Of a stretch of 64,000 nt of DNA, positions 27,489-36,101 are shown piece by piece (the first letter of the stretch is position 1; every line of letters begins with the position of its first letter). This stretch comes from Sulfidibacterium sp964549335 (lineage in GTDB: Bacteria > Bacteroidota > Bacteroidia > Bacteroidales > F082). The translations under genes were made by a program, and so were the position numbers. Below the pieces are notes generated by a model. That model was given only the letters and a program-made list of their open reading frames with translations. It was not told where the DNA came from and searched no databases. The stretch is from the NCBI GenBank assembly GCA_964549335.1, contig CAZJUQ010000020.1, positions 1 to 64,000 on the forward strand. Direction: 5' to 3'.

Positions 27489-27560
27489 TAGCGGGGGCAG
27501 GATTCGAACCTACGACCTACGGGTTATGAGCCCGTCGAGCTACCACTGCTCCACCCCGCA
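27489..27560 (-). tRNA. tRNA-fMet (CAT), initiator
   Basis: 72-nt cloverleaf without encoded CCA. Anticodon CAT in the loop CTCATAA. Two initiator marks are visible: position 1-72 is an unpaired T-T instead of a Watson-Crick pair, and the anticodon stem ends with three G-C pairs (ACGGG/CCCGT). Acceptor GCGGGG/CCCCGC and T-arm GTTCGAATC are intact. Confidence 0.9.
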
Positions 27561-27650
27561 ATATATTCTCCCGTTTTTAAGAGGAGTGCAAAGATATATT
27601 TTGTTTCTTTGCAAAACAAATTTTTTTTAATTTTTTTAATAATTTTTTCC

Positions 27651-28535
27651 ATGTCTCATAAAGCCGGCTTTGTCAATATTTTAGGTTATCCCAATGTGGG
27701 GAAATCCACCTTAATGAATGCTTTGGTGGGCGAAAAACTTTCTATTATAACCTCAAAAGCGCAAACAACACGCCAGAGAATTATGGGAATTGTAAATGGC
27801 GACGACTTCCAGATAGTGTATTCCGACACGCCCGGTATTGTCAGGAAACCCTCGTACAAAATGCACGAAATAATGAACCGTTTTGTTGATACGGCTCTTA
27901 TTGATGCGGATATTCTGTTGTTGATGACCGAAACCGGATTGCAATTTGAAGAGGCTGATATTTTGAAAAAGATAAAAGAGTCGGAGGTGCCGTTAATAAT
28001 TGCAATAAATAAGATTGACCTTTCGGAACAAGCAGTAGTATCGCGTGAGATTGACAGGTGGAAAAAAGAATTTCCCGCTGCCGAAGTGGTACCTTTGTCG
28101 GCTCTTAACGGTTTTAATGTCTCATTGATTTTTAATTTGATACTCGAGAAACTGCCCGAAAACCCGCCATACTTTCCTAAAGATGAGTTAACCGATAAAA
28201 CGGAACGCTTTTTCGCCTCCGAAATTATCAGGGAAAAGATATTCTTGAACTACAAAAAAGAGGTGCCTTATTCCAGCGAAGTTGCCGTGGATAGTTTCAA
28301 AGAGTTTGAAAACATAATAAAGATTCATGCAATTGTATTTGTTGAAAGGGAGTCGCAAAAAGCCATCATACTCGGACACGAAGGAAAAGCCATAAAAAAA
28401 ACGGGAACGGAGGCACGCATGGATATGGAGAAGTTTTTCGGAAAAAAGATATACCTTGAAATCACCGTCAAGGTTAAAAAAGAGTGGCGAAACGATGAGA
28501 AGATGCTCGATAAACTGGGCTACCATAATGTTTAG
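27651..28535 (+). CDS. era: GTPase Era
   Basis: 294 residues from the ATG at 27651; the ORF extends 14 residues upstream, but Era proteins begin directly before the G domain (SHKAGFVNILGYPNVGKSTL). G1 GYPNVGKS, G2 region TTRQRIMG, G3 DTPG, G4 NKID and G5 SAL. The C-terminal KH domain (about 205-290) contains EVPYSSEVAVD and the HEGKAIKKTGTEARMDME segment that contacts the 3' end of 16S rRNA. Essential factor for 30S subunit maturation. It precedes der and an S4 protein in a ribosome-assembly cluster. Confidence 0.95.
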   Translation: MSHKAGFVNILGYPNVGKSTLMNALVGEKLSIITSKAQTTRQRIMGIVNGDDFQIVYSDTPGIVRKPSYKMHEIMNRFVDTALIDADILLLMTETGLQFEEADILKKIKESEVPLIIAINKIDLSEQAVVSREIDRWKKEFPAAEVVPLSALNGFNVSLIFNLILEKLPENPPYFPKDELTDKTERFFASEIIREKIFLNYKKEVPYSSEVAVDSFKEFENIIKIHAIVFVERESQKAIILGHEGKAIKKTGTEARMDMEKFFGKKIYLEITVKVKKEWRNDEKMLDKLGYHNV

Positions 28536-28568
28536 CCGCACTTTTATAATGCTTAAAAAGATATATAT

Positions 28569-29885
28569 ATGAGTAATATAGTAGCAATTGTAGGACGTCC
28601 CAACGTCGGTAAATCGACACTTTTTAACCGTCTTACGGGGAAAAAAGAGGCAATAGTTGAATCGGTCAGCGGTGTAACGCGCGACAGAATATACGGCGAA
28701 AGCGACTGGAACGGGGTTAAATTTACCGTGGTCGATACAGGAGGCTTTGTTCGCGGTTCCGACGATGTTTTCGAAGAGGAAATCAGAACACAGGTTATGT
28801 TTGCCGTTGACGAAGCCGATGCCATTATTTTTATGGTTGACGGAAGAGAGGGCATAACCCCGCTCGACGAAGATGTTGCCGATATGTTGCGAAAATCGAA
28901 AAAGGCTGTTTTTGTTGCGGCTAACAAAGTTGATACTCCCAACATGTCGCATCTGACGAGTGAATTTTATTCGCTGGGACTGGGCGATGTTTTCCCCGTT
29001 TCGGCGGTAAACGGAAGCGGTTCGGGAGAACTTCTCGACGAAATGGTTAAGGTTTTCGATGCCAAAGAGGAGGATGAAGATGATATGTTTGATGTTCCCA
29101 GGGTGGCTGTTATCGGAAGACCGAATGTGGGTAAATCGTCACTCATAAATACATTGATAGGCAATAAACGTAATATTGTAACCCCGGTTGCCGGAACTAC
29201 CCGCGATTCCGTTTATACCCCTTTCAAAGGTTTCGGTCACGAATTCGTTTTGGTTGATACCGCCGGATTACGCAAAAAAGGTAAAGTTTACGAAAATATT
29301 GAATTTTACTCCACATTGCGCACCATACGTGCCATTGAAAAAGCCGATGTAAGTGTTGTTATGATTGATGCCGTGCAAGGTGTGGAACGGCAGGATGTGA
29401 ATATTTTCCATCTTGCCGAAAAAAATAAAAACGGTATTGTTGTAGTTGTCAATAAATGGGATTTGGTAAAAAAAGAGAGTAATACACACCTGGAGTTTGA
29501 AAAGACCATTAAAGAGCGTTTTGCTCCCTTTAACGATGTGCCCGTGGTATTTACCTCCGTTTCGGAAAAACAACGTATCATCAAGATACTCGATTTGGTC
29601 AAAGAGGTTTACCATAAGAAAAAACAACATATCAGTACATCAAAACTTAATGATTTGATGTTGCCTGTTATCGAAAACCGTCCCCACCCCGAAGTGTCGC
29701 GCGGGCGCAGAATTAAGATAAAATATGTTATGCAATTGAAAAATACCGTAATTCCGCAATTTGTATTTTTCTGTAACCTCCCTGCCGAAGTAAAAGAGTC
29801 GTACAAAAGGTTTTTGGAAAACAGAATCAGGGAGAATTTCGATTTTACGGGTGTTCCCGTCCAACTCTTTTTCCGTCAAAAGTAA
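28569..29885 (+). CDS. der: GTPase Der (EngA)
   Basis: 438 residues with the two tandem G domains unique to Der: GRPNVGKSTLFNRL (about 8-21) and GRPNVGKSSLINTL (about 183-196), each with DTGG or DTAG, NKxD and SA motifs. The C-terminal KH-like domain (about 355-438) carries HPEVSRGRRIKIKYV. Needed for 50S subunit assembly. 33 bp after era and 6 bp before the S4-domain gene, so probably one operon. Confidence 0.96.
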   Translation: MSNIVAIVGRPNVGKSTLFNRLTGKKEAIVESVSGVTRDRIYGESDWNGVKFTVVDTGGFVRGSDDVFEEEIRTQVMFAVDEADAIIFMVDGREGITPLDEDVADMLRKSKKAVFVAANKVDTPNMSHLTSEFYSLGLGDVFPVSAVNGSGSGELLDEMVKVFDAKEEDEDDMFDVPRVAVIGRPNVGKSSLINTLIGNKRNIVTPVAGTTRDSVYTPFKGFGHEFVLVDTAGLRKKGKVYENIEFYSTLRTIRAIEKADVSVVMIDAVQGVERQDVNIFHLAEKNKNGIVVVVNKWDLVKKESNTHLEFEKTIKERFAPFNDVPVVFTSVSEKQRIIKILDLVKEVYHKKKQHISTSKLNDLMLPVIENRPHPEVSRGRRIKIKYVMQLKNTVIPQFVFFCNLPAEVKESYKRFLENRIRENFDFTGVPVQLFFRQK

Positions 29886-29891
29886 AAGCAA

Positions 29892-30272
29892 ATGGATGTT
29901 GCTGTAAGAATAGACAAATGGCTGTGGGCGGTTAGGGTGTTTAAAACCCGCTCGCAAGCTGCCGAAGCTTGCAAGGGGGGCAAAGTGAAAATAGACGGTG
30001 TCCCCGTAAAACCGTCACGCGAGGTTAAAACCGGCGATATAATTACGGTTCAGTCGAAAAGCATAAAAAAAACCTTGAAAGTTCTGAAACCTGCCAAAAA
30101 CAGAGTGTCGGCAAAATTTGTTGCCGAACTTATGGAGGATATTACACCCCCCGCCGAACTGGAAAAACTCGAAATGATAAGGCAGTTGAATTATGAACGG
30201 CGCGAGCGAGGTGCCGGCAGACCTACCAAAAAAGAGAGAAGAATAATAGATAAACTTAAAAAGCGACTTTAA
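29892..30272 (+). CDS. S4-domain RNA-binding protein (Hsp15-like)
   Basis: 126 residues. Residues 5-65 form an S4 domain (RIDKWLWAVRVFKTRSQAAE, then GGKVKIDGVPVKPSREVKTGD). The C-terminus is strongly basic. Matches the HslR/Hsp15 family, which binds 50S subunits carrying nascent chains after stalled synthesis. Starts 6 bp after der, in keeping with a ribosome-related job. Confidence 0.9.
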   Translation: MDVAVRIDKWLWAVRVFKTRSQAAEACKGGKVKIDGVPVKPSREVKTGDIITVQSKSIKKTLKVLKPAKNRVSAKFVAELMEDITPPAELEKLEMIRQLNYERRERGAGRPTKKERRIIDKLKKRL

Positions 30273-30358
30273 AGGCAAAAAAAGAGCCTTATTCCGAAAC
30301 ATTTTTGTGATTTTTACGTTGAATATTTACAGAGCAAACCAATATTTAGCCGATATTA

Positions 30359-32509
30359 ATGAATTTTGTTTTTAAAAAAGAAATAAGACTACTCTCATAT
30401 CTACTGCTTATTATTTCACTGTTATCGCCAAAATTCGATTTTTGTCAAAATAGTGACAATAATGACAGTTTGAGCGGCAGCAGAATATATATCGACAGCT
30501 TGCTCAAAATTGTTCAGCAAAACCCCGAACGGTTTATTGCTCCCGTCGATTCGTTAATAGAGAAGCTAAGCCTTAGTAAAGAAAAAAATCTCTCCGATAT
30601 TGCTTACGCCTATTACCTCAAAGGAAATATCAACAATCACCTCGAAAATAAAAATGCAATAGCGTTGTCGTGTTACGATACCGTGTTGAACATAGCTGAA
30701 AAAATCAAAGATACAGTTTTGTTTTTTAAAGGTTATGAAGGTGTTGCTACCGTATATTCAAACAAAGGATTGTTCGACTCTTCGGAATACTATTACGGGT
30801 TGGCACACAAATTTGTTAAAAGTAAGGGTGACAGCGCTGCCATGTATTCCATGCTGTTAAATTGGGCAATATTGAAAGCAAAACAGGGTAAACTTGATAC
30901 GGCCATCCGCATGATGTTTAAAAGTGCCGATTATTACGAAAAGGTTAACAAGCCCGACGTGCTTTTGTTTGTTTACAACTCACTGGCGGCAACGTTTCAA
31001 AAGTCGGAACTTTTCGACCAAGCCCTAAAATATTATTATATGGCGTTACATTACGATTCCATTGCCGATAACGTCGATTTTACGGCACAAATTTTAGGAA
31101 ACATAGGTTATCTGTACACTGCAATAAACAAGTTAGACAGCGCTTTGATATATTTGAATATGTCGCGCGAAATGTTAGACCAGGAGAAAGAGCGTGTGAG
31201 CTATTATTACGTTATACTGAACCTTGCCAATGTGTATTTTGCCAAAAAGGACTATTCCAAAGCCTTACAGATGTTTCTCGATTTGAACACATCGGACATA
31301 ATAAAGGGAAACAGCCTGTTGAAAACGGCAACAACGGTGAATATTGGCGCTTGTTACATATTCCTCAATAAATACGACTCGGCGCGACTGTTTCTGGATA
31401 AAGGTCTGGAATTAACTTTAAAATACAAGTTTCCCGAATTTAGAATGCACGCATATTACAACATGTATCAATTGGATTCGGCCATGGGTAATTGGGTATC
31501 TGCGGTCGAAAATTTGAAAAAGTCGGTATCCCTGAACGACAGTTTAGTAAACAGCAAAACCATAAAAGAGATTGAAAACTCAAGAATCGCCTCCGAACTG
31601 AAACACGAAAAAGAGTTGAACAACCTTTTAAAAAAGGAGAACTTACTTACAAAAGAGCTGATAAAACGAAAAAACATTGTCCTTTTGGTGGAGACGATAC
31701 TCTTTGTACTCGTACTATTAATTATCATTCAAACATACCTGAGCAAAAAAAAGATAAAACGGCTGCATAAAGAGTTGAAATCGAAAAACAAAATGTTGTC
31801 GGAGCAAAAACTTATGCTCGAAAAGCAAAACGAACTTAAAAACAAGTTCTTCTCGATAATAAGCCATGATATGATTTCCCCTTTTAATACTATACTCGGA
31901 CTCTCCGAAATTTTAAAATACGATTTCGATAAAATTCCTGATGATGAAAAAAAGATGATGATTGATTCGTTATACAGTGTATCTCAAAATACATTTACCC
32001 TTCTTAATAATTTGCTGGAATGGTCGCGGATACAAATGAATAAGATAGAGCCCTATTTTCATAAAGTCGATATCAGCGATGTGTGTAAAAAATCGTGCGA
32101 ACTCTATTCGCCTGTGGCAAAACAAAAAGAGATTACAATAACCTGCGATATTTCAGGCAATTTAACATCAAATACGGATGATATAATAGTAAACAATATA
32201 ATCAATAACTTGCTTAACAATGCGGTGAAATTTACCTTCAGAGGCGGAAAAGTTACTTTAAAAGCCCGTAGGGAAGGGGATAATGTGAAAATATGTGTGT
32301 CGGATAACGGCGTGGGTATTCCCGAAGAAAAGCTCAATCTTTTGTTTAAAGTAGGCAGCAACATGGTTGAGCCCGGTACCGATAACGAAAAGGGCACCGG
32401 ATTGGGATTGTTATTGTGTTACGATTATGTTAAACTCCTTGGCGGAAACATTACCGTGGAAAGCCGCCGTGGTAAAGGAACCACGTTTTGTTTTACCATT
32501 CCCGCCTGA
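30359..32509 (+). CDS. TPR-containing transmembrane sensor histidine kinase
   Basis: 716 residues. Signal or membrane segment at about 12-28. Periplasmic TPR array at about 60-400 (SEYYYGLAHKFVKSKGDSAAM, FDQALKYYYMALHYDSIA and similar). One membrane helix at about 438-460, a coiled coil, then HisKA with SIISHDMISPFNTILG (His503) and HATPase_c with NLLNNAVKF, DNGVGIP and KGTGLGLLL. No receiver domain is fused, and no response regulator gene is adjacent: an orphan kinase in this window. The sensing architecture parallels the TPR-LuxR protein at 3400, which suggests a family of TPR sensors in this organism. Confidence 0.9.
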   Translation: MNFVFKKEIRLLSYLLLIISLLSPKFDFCQNSDNNDSLSGSRIYIDSLLKIVQQNPERFIAPVDSLIEKLSLSKEKNLSDIAYAYYLKGNINNHLENKNAIALSCYDTVLNIAEKIKDTVLFFKGYEGVATVYSNKGLFDSSEYYYGLAHKFVKSKGDSAAMYSMLLNWAILKAKQGKLDTAIRMMFKSADYYEKVNKPDVLLFVYNSLAATFQKSELFDQALKYYYMALHYDSIADNVDFTAQILGNIGYLYTAINKLDSALIYLNMSREMLDQEKERVSYYYVILNLANVYFAKKDYSKALQMFLDLNTSDIIKGNSLLKTATTVNIGACYIFLNKYDSARLFLDKGLELTLKYKFPEFRMHAYYNMYQLDSAMGNWVSAVENLKKSVSLNDSLVNSKTIKEIENSRIASELKHEKELNNLLKKENLLTKELIKRKNIVLLVETILFVLVLLIIIQTYLSKKKIKRLHKELKSKNKMLSEQKLMLEKQNELKNKFFSIISHDMISPFNTILGLSEILKYDFDKIPDDEKKMMIDSLYSVSQNTFTLLNNLLEWSRIQMNKIEPYFHKVDISDVCKKSCELYSPVAKQKEITITCDISGNLTSNTDDIIVNNIINNLLNNAVKFTFRGGKVTLKARREGDNVKICVSDNGVGIPEEKLNLLFKVGSNMVEPGTDNEKGTGLGLLLCYDYVKLLGGNITVESRRGKGTTFCFTIPA

Positions 32510-32569
32510 AAACTAATTGTCAACAACTAATTTATTTTACTTTTGCACATTGATAAAACGGATTTTTGT

Positions 32570-32710
32570 TGCCGCTTATTCATGGGCAGTCCGGGGGGGC
32601 AAATGAGCTCGCTGAAGGTTTAATACTCTTGACGTCAGGCTGTAAAGAGAGCCGGGCAACTTGAAAACGGCGCTTTCTCTTGCATTTCCTGTAAGATTAA
32701 AGGAGGGGGG
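32570..32710. other. GC-richer intergenic block
   Basis: The 247 bp between the TPR kinase and the next gene are AT-rich except for about 140 bp with G-runs (CCGGGGGGGC and GGAGGGGGGC) and TGACGTCAGG, AGCCGGGC and TGAAAACGGCG strings. No ORF, no clear hairpin with T-run. Possibly a degraded intergenic element. Confidence 0.35.
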
Positions 32711-32756
32711 CAAAAACCGTTTAACATTGAATTATATAATTGCAAAATAAAAGACA

Positions 32757-33815
32757 ATGAAAAAAATCGCTGCTTTTTCGATAACTATTATTACTGCGGC
32801 TTATCTCTTTTTTACCTCCTGTTCGGGAGATAAAACAAAGTTTTTTTCGGTGGCATTTTACAATGTCGAAAATCTTTTCGATACCGTTGACGATCCGCAT
32901 AAACATGATAACAACTATTTGCCGGGAAGCAAAAACCCGTGGAACACCCAAAGGTATAACCGTAAGTTGAAAAACCTTGCAAAGGTGATGTCGGCTATTG
33001 ATCCCAAAGGCTTTCCCGCAGTATTCGGATTGAGCGAAGTGGAAAACAGGAAAGTTGTCGAGGACCTGATAAATACGGGAGAACTGAAAAAGGCGGGATA
33101 TAAAATTATTCATAAAGATAGTCCCGACGAGCGGGGAATTGATGTTGCAATGCTGTATCAACCAGGAAAGTACAGACCTTTGAAAACCCGTTTTATACGT
33201 TTGTCATTCCCCTCCGCTCCCAATAACGGTACCCGCGATATTATTTATTCAAAAGGTTTGGTTTACGGAAAAGATACAATACACATTTTTATTAACCATT
33301 GGGTTTCGAGGTACGGCGGCAGGCAAAAAACCGATAAATTCAGGAGATATACCGGTCATCTTTTGCGTTTGATTACCGACTCGATATACAATGTTCAGCC
33401 TAATGCCAATATTCTTATCGAAGGCGATTTGAACGACAATCCTACCGATACCAGTGTTTATATCTCGCTGGGAGCAAAAGAGGTGAAAAGTCCCTTTGCG
33501 GCAAAACAGCTCTATAATCTTTCGTACGGACTGTACAAAAATGGACAAGGTACGGTCTATTACCGGGGGTGGAATATGTTCGACCAGATTATTGTCTCAA
33601 CAGCTTTGATTGCCGGTTACAGCGGAATGAAAACCGTTACCGACCACCAGATAATTATTAAAAAAGATTGGATGTTGTATAAACCAAAAAAGGGAGAACC
33701 GCGTCCTAACCGTACCGCCTTGGGAAAACGGTATTTCGGAGGATACAGCGACCACCTGCCTGTATTTATCGAAATTGAAGTGGATTTAACCGGTGAAATT
33801 TTTACTATTATTTAA
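32757..33815 (+). CDS. Endonuclease/exonuclease/phosphatase family lipoprotein
   Basis: 352 residues with a lipoprotein signal (LFFTSCSGD, Cys at about 22). EEP fold motifs: VAFYNVENLFDT, GLSEVENR with the metal-binding Glu, VNHWVSRYGG, EGDLNDNP and the C-terminal GGYSDHLPVF with the catalytic Asp-His. In Bacteroidetes such exported EEP proteins may hydrolyse phosphodiesters in nucleic acids or lipids outside the cytoplasm. The substrate cannot be inferred. Stands alone; no terminator was clearly seen after it. Confidence 0.88.
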   Translation: MKKIAAFSITIITAAYLFFTSCSGDKTKFFSVAFYNVENLFDTVDDPHKHDNNYLPGSKNPWNTQRYNRKLKNLAKVMSAIDPKGFPAVFGLSEVENRKVVEDLINTGELKKAGYKIIHKDSPDERGIDVAMLYQPGKYRPLKTRFIRLSFPSAPNNGTRDIIYSKGLVYGKDTIHIFINHWVSRYGGRQKTDKFRRYTGHLLRLITDSIYNVQPNANILIEGDLNDNPTDTSVYISLGAKEVKSPFAAKQLYNLSYGLYKNGQGTVYYRGWNMFDQIIVSTALIAGYSGMKTVTDHQIIIKKDWMLYKPKKGEPRPNRTALGKRYFGGYSDHLPVFIEIEVDLTGEIFTII

Positions 33816-34039
33816 AAATTGAGGTTATAGCCGGTAACTTTCTTTTTTTACCGTTTTTTTACCGGTTCAATATTTATGTCCGGAATTTCAACTTGCCCCA
33901 AGTTAACCCCCAAGGTGTTGAAATTTGGTATTTTCCCCGTTTGTTCGTTCCTGAGCAGATGGTGTTATCAATTAAAACCAACAATTGCATTGATAACATA
34001 TTTCTAATAAACATGTTATTCGGAACCTATAAACAACTG

Positions 34040-34777
34040 TTATTGAATATCCGTCAAATAAATTATCAAAGAGAAAAACAGGTAAACAAAGAGAATATAA
34101 GGAACGGCGCCGAACCCCAAAAAGATAACAAGAGTAAGGCTTATCAGCAGGAAAATATACTTTATCATGTTGTCTTTCCACCCGAAAGTTTTGAATTTCA
34201 AAGAAAACATCGGGAATTTGGAGATTAACAGCAGGCTGCCAAAAACAGCTATTGCCAAAAGAAAATAGCTGTTGGTTATTATCATGTAATAAAATCCCCT
34301 TTCGTCATACAGGTCTTGACGTATCAAAGGAAGCGAGGCTATAAGAATGGCAAGAGCCGGAGTTGGCAATCCCTTAAATTCTAATTGTTGATCGGTATCA
34401 ATGTTAAATTTGGCCAGCCTCAAGGCACTTCCCCAAACCACAAATATTGCGAAAAAGGGGACAAGATTGACGCCGTCAACTATCTCCATAGGTTTGCCGT
34501 GACTCAAAATAAGCATTTGATAAAGGATAAACCCCGGGGCTACGCCGAATGATACCATGTCGGACAACGAATCGAGTTGCAAACCCATTGCCGACCTTGC
34601 ATGCAACATACGGGCGGCAAAACCGTCGAGAAAGTCTAAAAGTGCAGCAATGAAAATAAATATGCCTGCGGTAGCCAAACTTCCGGGATCGCCTTTCACC
34701 GCAAAAAAGATAGATACCGTTCCCGCGGTAAGGTTCAACAATGTAACGGTGTTGGGAATATGTTTGCTTATGCTCAT
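34040..34777 (-). CDS. pssA: CDP-diacylglycerol--serine O-phosphatidyltransferase
   Basis: 245 residues. The full CDP-alcohol phosphotransferase motif D-x2-D-G-x2-A-R-x8-G-x3-D-x3-D is at residues 48-73 (Asp48, Asp51, Asp69, Asp73). Six to eight membrane segments. Makes phosphatidylserine, the precursor of phosphatidylethanolamine, at the inner membrane. The start at residues MSISKHIPN is at the usual distance from the first membrane segment. 10 bp downstream of ssb on the same strand. Confidence 0.93.
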   Translation of the reverse strand: MSISKHIPNTVTLLNLTAGTVSIFFAVKGDPGSLATAGIFIFIAALLDFLDGFAARMLHARSAMGLQLDSLSDMVSFGVAPGFILYQMLILSHGKPMEIVDGVNLVPFFAIFVVWGSALRLAKFNIDTDQQLEFKGLPTPALAILIASLPLIRQDLYDERGFYYMIITNSYFLLAIAVFGSLLLISKFPMFSLKFKTFGWKDNMIKYIFLLISLTLVIFLGFGAVPYILFVYLFFSLIIYLTDIQ

Positions 34778-34787
34778 GTTTTATTTA

Positions 34788-35243
34788 TTAAAACGGCAAA
34801 TCGTCGGTTTGTGAATTTAAATCTTCGGCGTCGGGAGGTTGCGGCGACTGAGGTGTTTCGTTTGTTGTTTCTTGCGCCGGTGCATTATAACTTGTTTGCG
34901 AACCTTGATAACCCTCTTGATTGCGTCGTACAAGAATATTTATTTTATCGGCCACAATTTCGGTAATATACTTGTCAACGCCGTCTTTATCCGTATATTT
35001 CCTCGTTTTAAGCTTTCCTTCCACATAAACCATATCGCCTTTGGCAAAATTTTTATCGGCAAGGTACCGGTAGCCGACAATGTTATGCCATTCGGTTTGA
35101 TCTTGCCAATTGCCGTCGCGGTCGCGATAGCTTTCGGTGGTGGCAAGCGAGAAGCTTATCTTTTTGTTTCCGCCTTCAAATTCAAATGTTTGGGGGTCGC
35201 GACCAATGTTGCCGACAAGTATAACTTTATTGATTCCTGCCAT
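34788..35243 (-). CDS. ssb: Single-stranded DNA-binding protein
   Basis: 151 residues. OB fold at 1-110 (NKVILVGNIGRDPQTFEFEGG, WHNIVGYRYLA and VYVEGKLKTRKYTDKDG), a Gln/Pro/Asn-rich disordered linker, and the acidic tip DDLPF that recruits replication and repair partners. Coats ssDNA in replication and repair. Own promoter upstream. Confidence 0.95.
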   Translation of the reverse strand: MAGINKVILVGNIGRDPQTFEFEGGNKKISFSLATTESYRDRDGNWQDQTEWHNIVGYRYLADKNFAKGDMVYVEGKLKTRKYTDKDGVDKYITEIVADKINILVRRNQEGYQGSQTSYNAPAQETTNETPQSPQPPDAEDLNSQTDDLPF

Positions 35244-35290
35244 TTTGCTTAATTTTAATGATAAAAATATTAAGATGATTAATTAACATT

Positions 35291-35298
35291 CAAAAGTA
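35291..35298 (-). promoter_or_regulatory. -7 box for ssb
   Basis: Minus strand TACTTTTG matches TAnnTTTG, 47 bp before the ssb start. Confidence 0.55.
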
Positions 35299-35389
35299 AT
35301 GATTTTTTTATTATAACCTGCCTGAAGAAAAAAAATAGGGAATTAAGTAGAAAATTTTTAAAATTTATCCTTTCAAAATAAAATTATTA

Positions 35390-35397
35390 TATCTTTG
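35390..35397 (+). promoter_or_regulatory. -7 box for HU gene
   Basis: TATCTTTG matches TAnnTTTG, 46 bp before the ATG at 35444. Confidence 0.6.
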
Positions 35398-35443
35398 CCA
35401 GCCAAAAGGTTAAACTAATTATTAACATAAAAATAATAAAAAG

Positions 35444-35728
35444 ATGACAAAAGCAGAGATTGTAGCAGATATTGCTAACAAAACAGGAATTGAAAAAGTT
35501 GCTGTACAAGCAGTAGTAGAATCGTTCATGGAAAGCATAAAAGAGACCATGATTAACGGCGAAAATGTTTATTTGAGAGGTTTCGGAAGCTTTATCATTA
35601 AAGAGAGGGCAGAAAAGACAGGCCGTAACATATCGAAAAATACGACCATTATTATCCCCGCTCACAAAATTCCGGCATTCAAACCTGCAAAATCGTTTGT
35701 AAACAAAGTTAAAGAAAACGTAAAATAA
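35444..35728 (+). CDS. HU-family DNA-binding protein
   Basis: 94 residues, the usual HU/IHF length. N-terminal dimer helices (MTKAEIVADIANKTGIEKVAVQ) and the beta-arm region GFGSFIIKERAEKTGRN, with the usual G-R-N-P tip altered to GRNISKNT. The missing Pro may alter DNA bending. Nucleoid protein. 18 bp before a 29-residue basic protein gene and a strong terminator, so the two form one short operon. Confidence 0.93.
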   Translation: MTKAEIVADIANKTGIEKVAVQAVVESFMESIKETMINGENVYLRGFGSFIIKERAEKTGRNISKNTTIIIPAHKIPAFKPAKSFVNKVKENVK

Positions 35729-35746
35729 TTTTTAAACAGTATTATC

Positions 35747-35836
35747 ATGCCAAACGGAAAGAAAAGAAAAAGACACAAGATGGCGACCCACAAACGCAAA
35801 AAACGTTTGAGGAAAAACAGGCATAAGAAGAAATAG
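35747..35836 (+). CDS. 29-residue basic protein, COX24/AURKAIP1-like (mS38/bS22-type)
   Basis: ATG at 35747 to TAG at 35836 encodes 29 residues, of which about 18 are Lys, Arg or His: MPNGKKRKRHKMATHKRKK, then a short KNRHKKK tail. The KKRKRHKM and KRKKRLRKNRHKK pattern matches the tiny AURKAIP1/COX24-domain proteins widely annotated in Bacteroidetes, related to mitochondrial ribosomal protein mS38 and mycobacterial bS22. It is therefore probably a small-subunit ribosomal component binding rRNA (inference). Sits between the HU gene and a strong terminator. Confidence 0.82.
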   Translation: MPNGKKRKRHKMATHKRKKRLRKNRHKKK

Positions 35837-35856
35837 TCAAATGTAATGAATTGAGT

Positions 35857-35905
35857 AAAGCCGGCGTTATTCATTTTTGGTGTAACGTTGGCTTTATCTT
35901 TTTTT
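35857..35905 (+). terminator. Terminator of HU - small basic protein unit
   Basis: 13-bp stem AAAGCCGGCGTTA / TAACGTTGGCTTT with two G-T pairs (arms 35857-35869 and 35883-35895), then a seven-T run. Confidence 0.9.
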
Positions 35906-36101
35906 ATCCGGTATTCCTTTTCATTTACATAAAATATTTCAGCCAACCCTGTTTCCGGAACAAATCAGCAAATTTTCCTACCGGTTTTTCCGGATTTTTT
36001 CGGTTTGAAATTTAAGTACCTCTTTTAACCGGCACCAGGTAAATGAAAAATTAAACAAATTGACAGTGCAATTTTAAAACAATAAAAAAACAAATATTAA
36101 C

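Noticed and set aside
33893..34228. 111-residue ORF overlapping the 3' end of pssA
   Set aside because: No domain and it overlaps a certain gene on the other strand.
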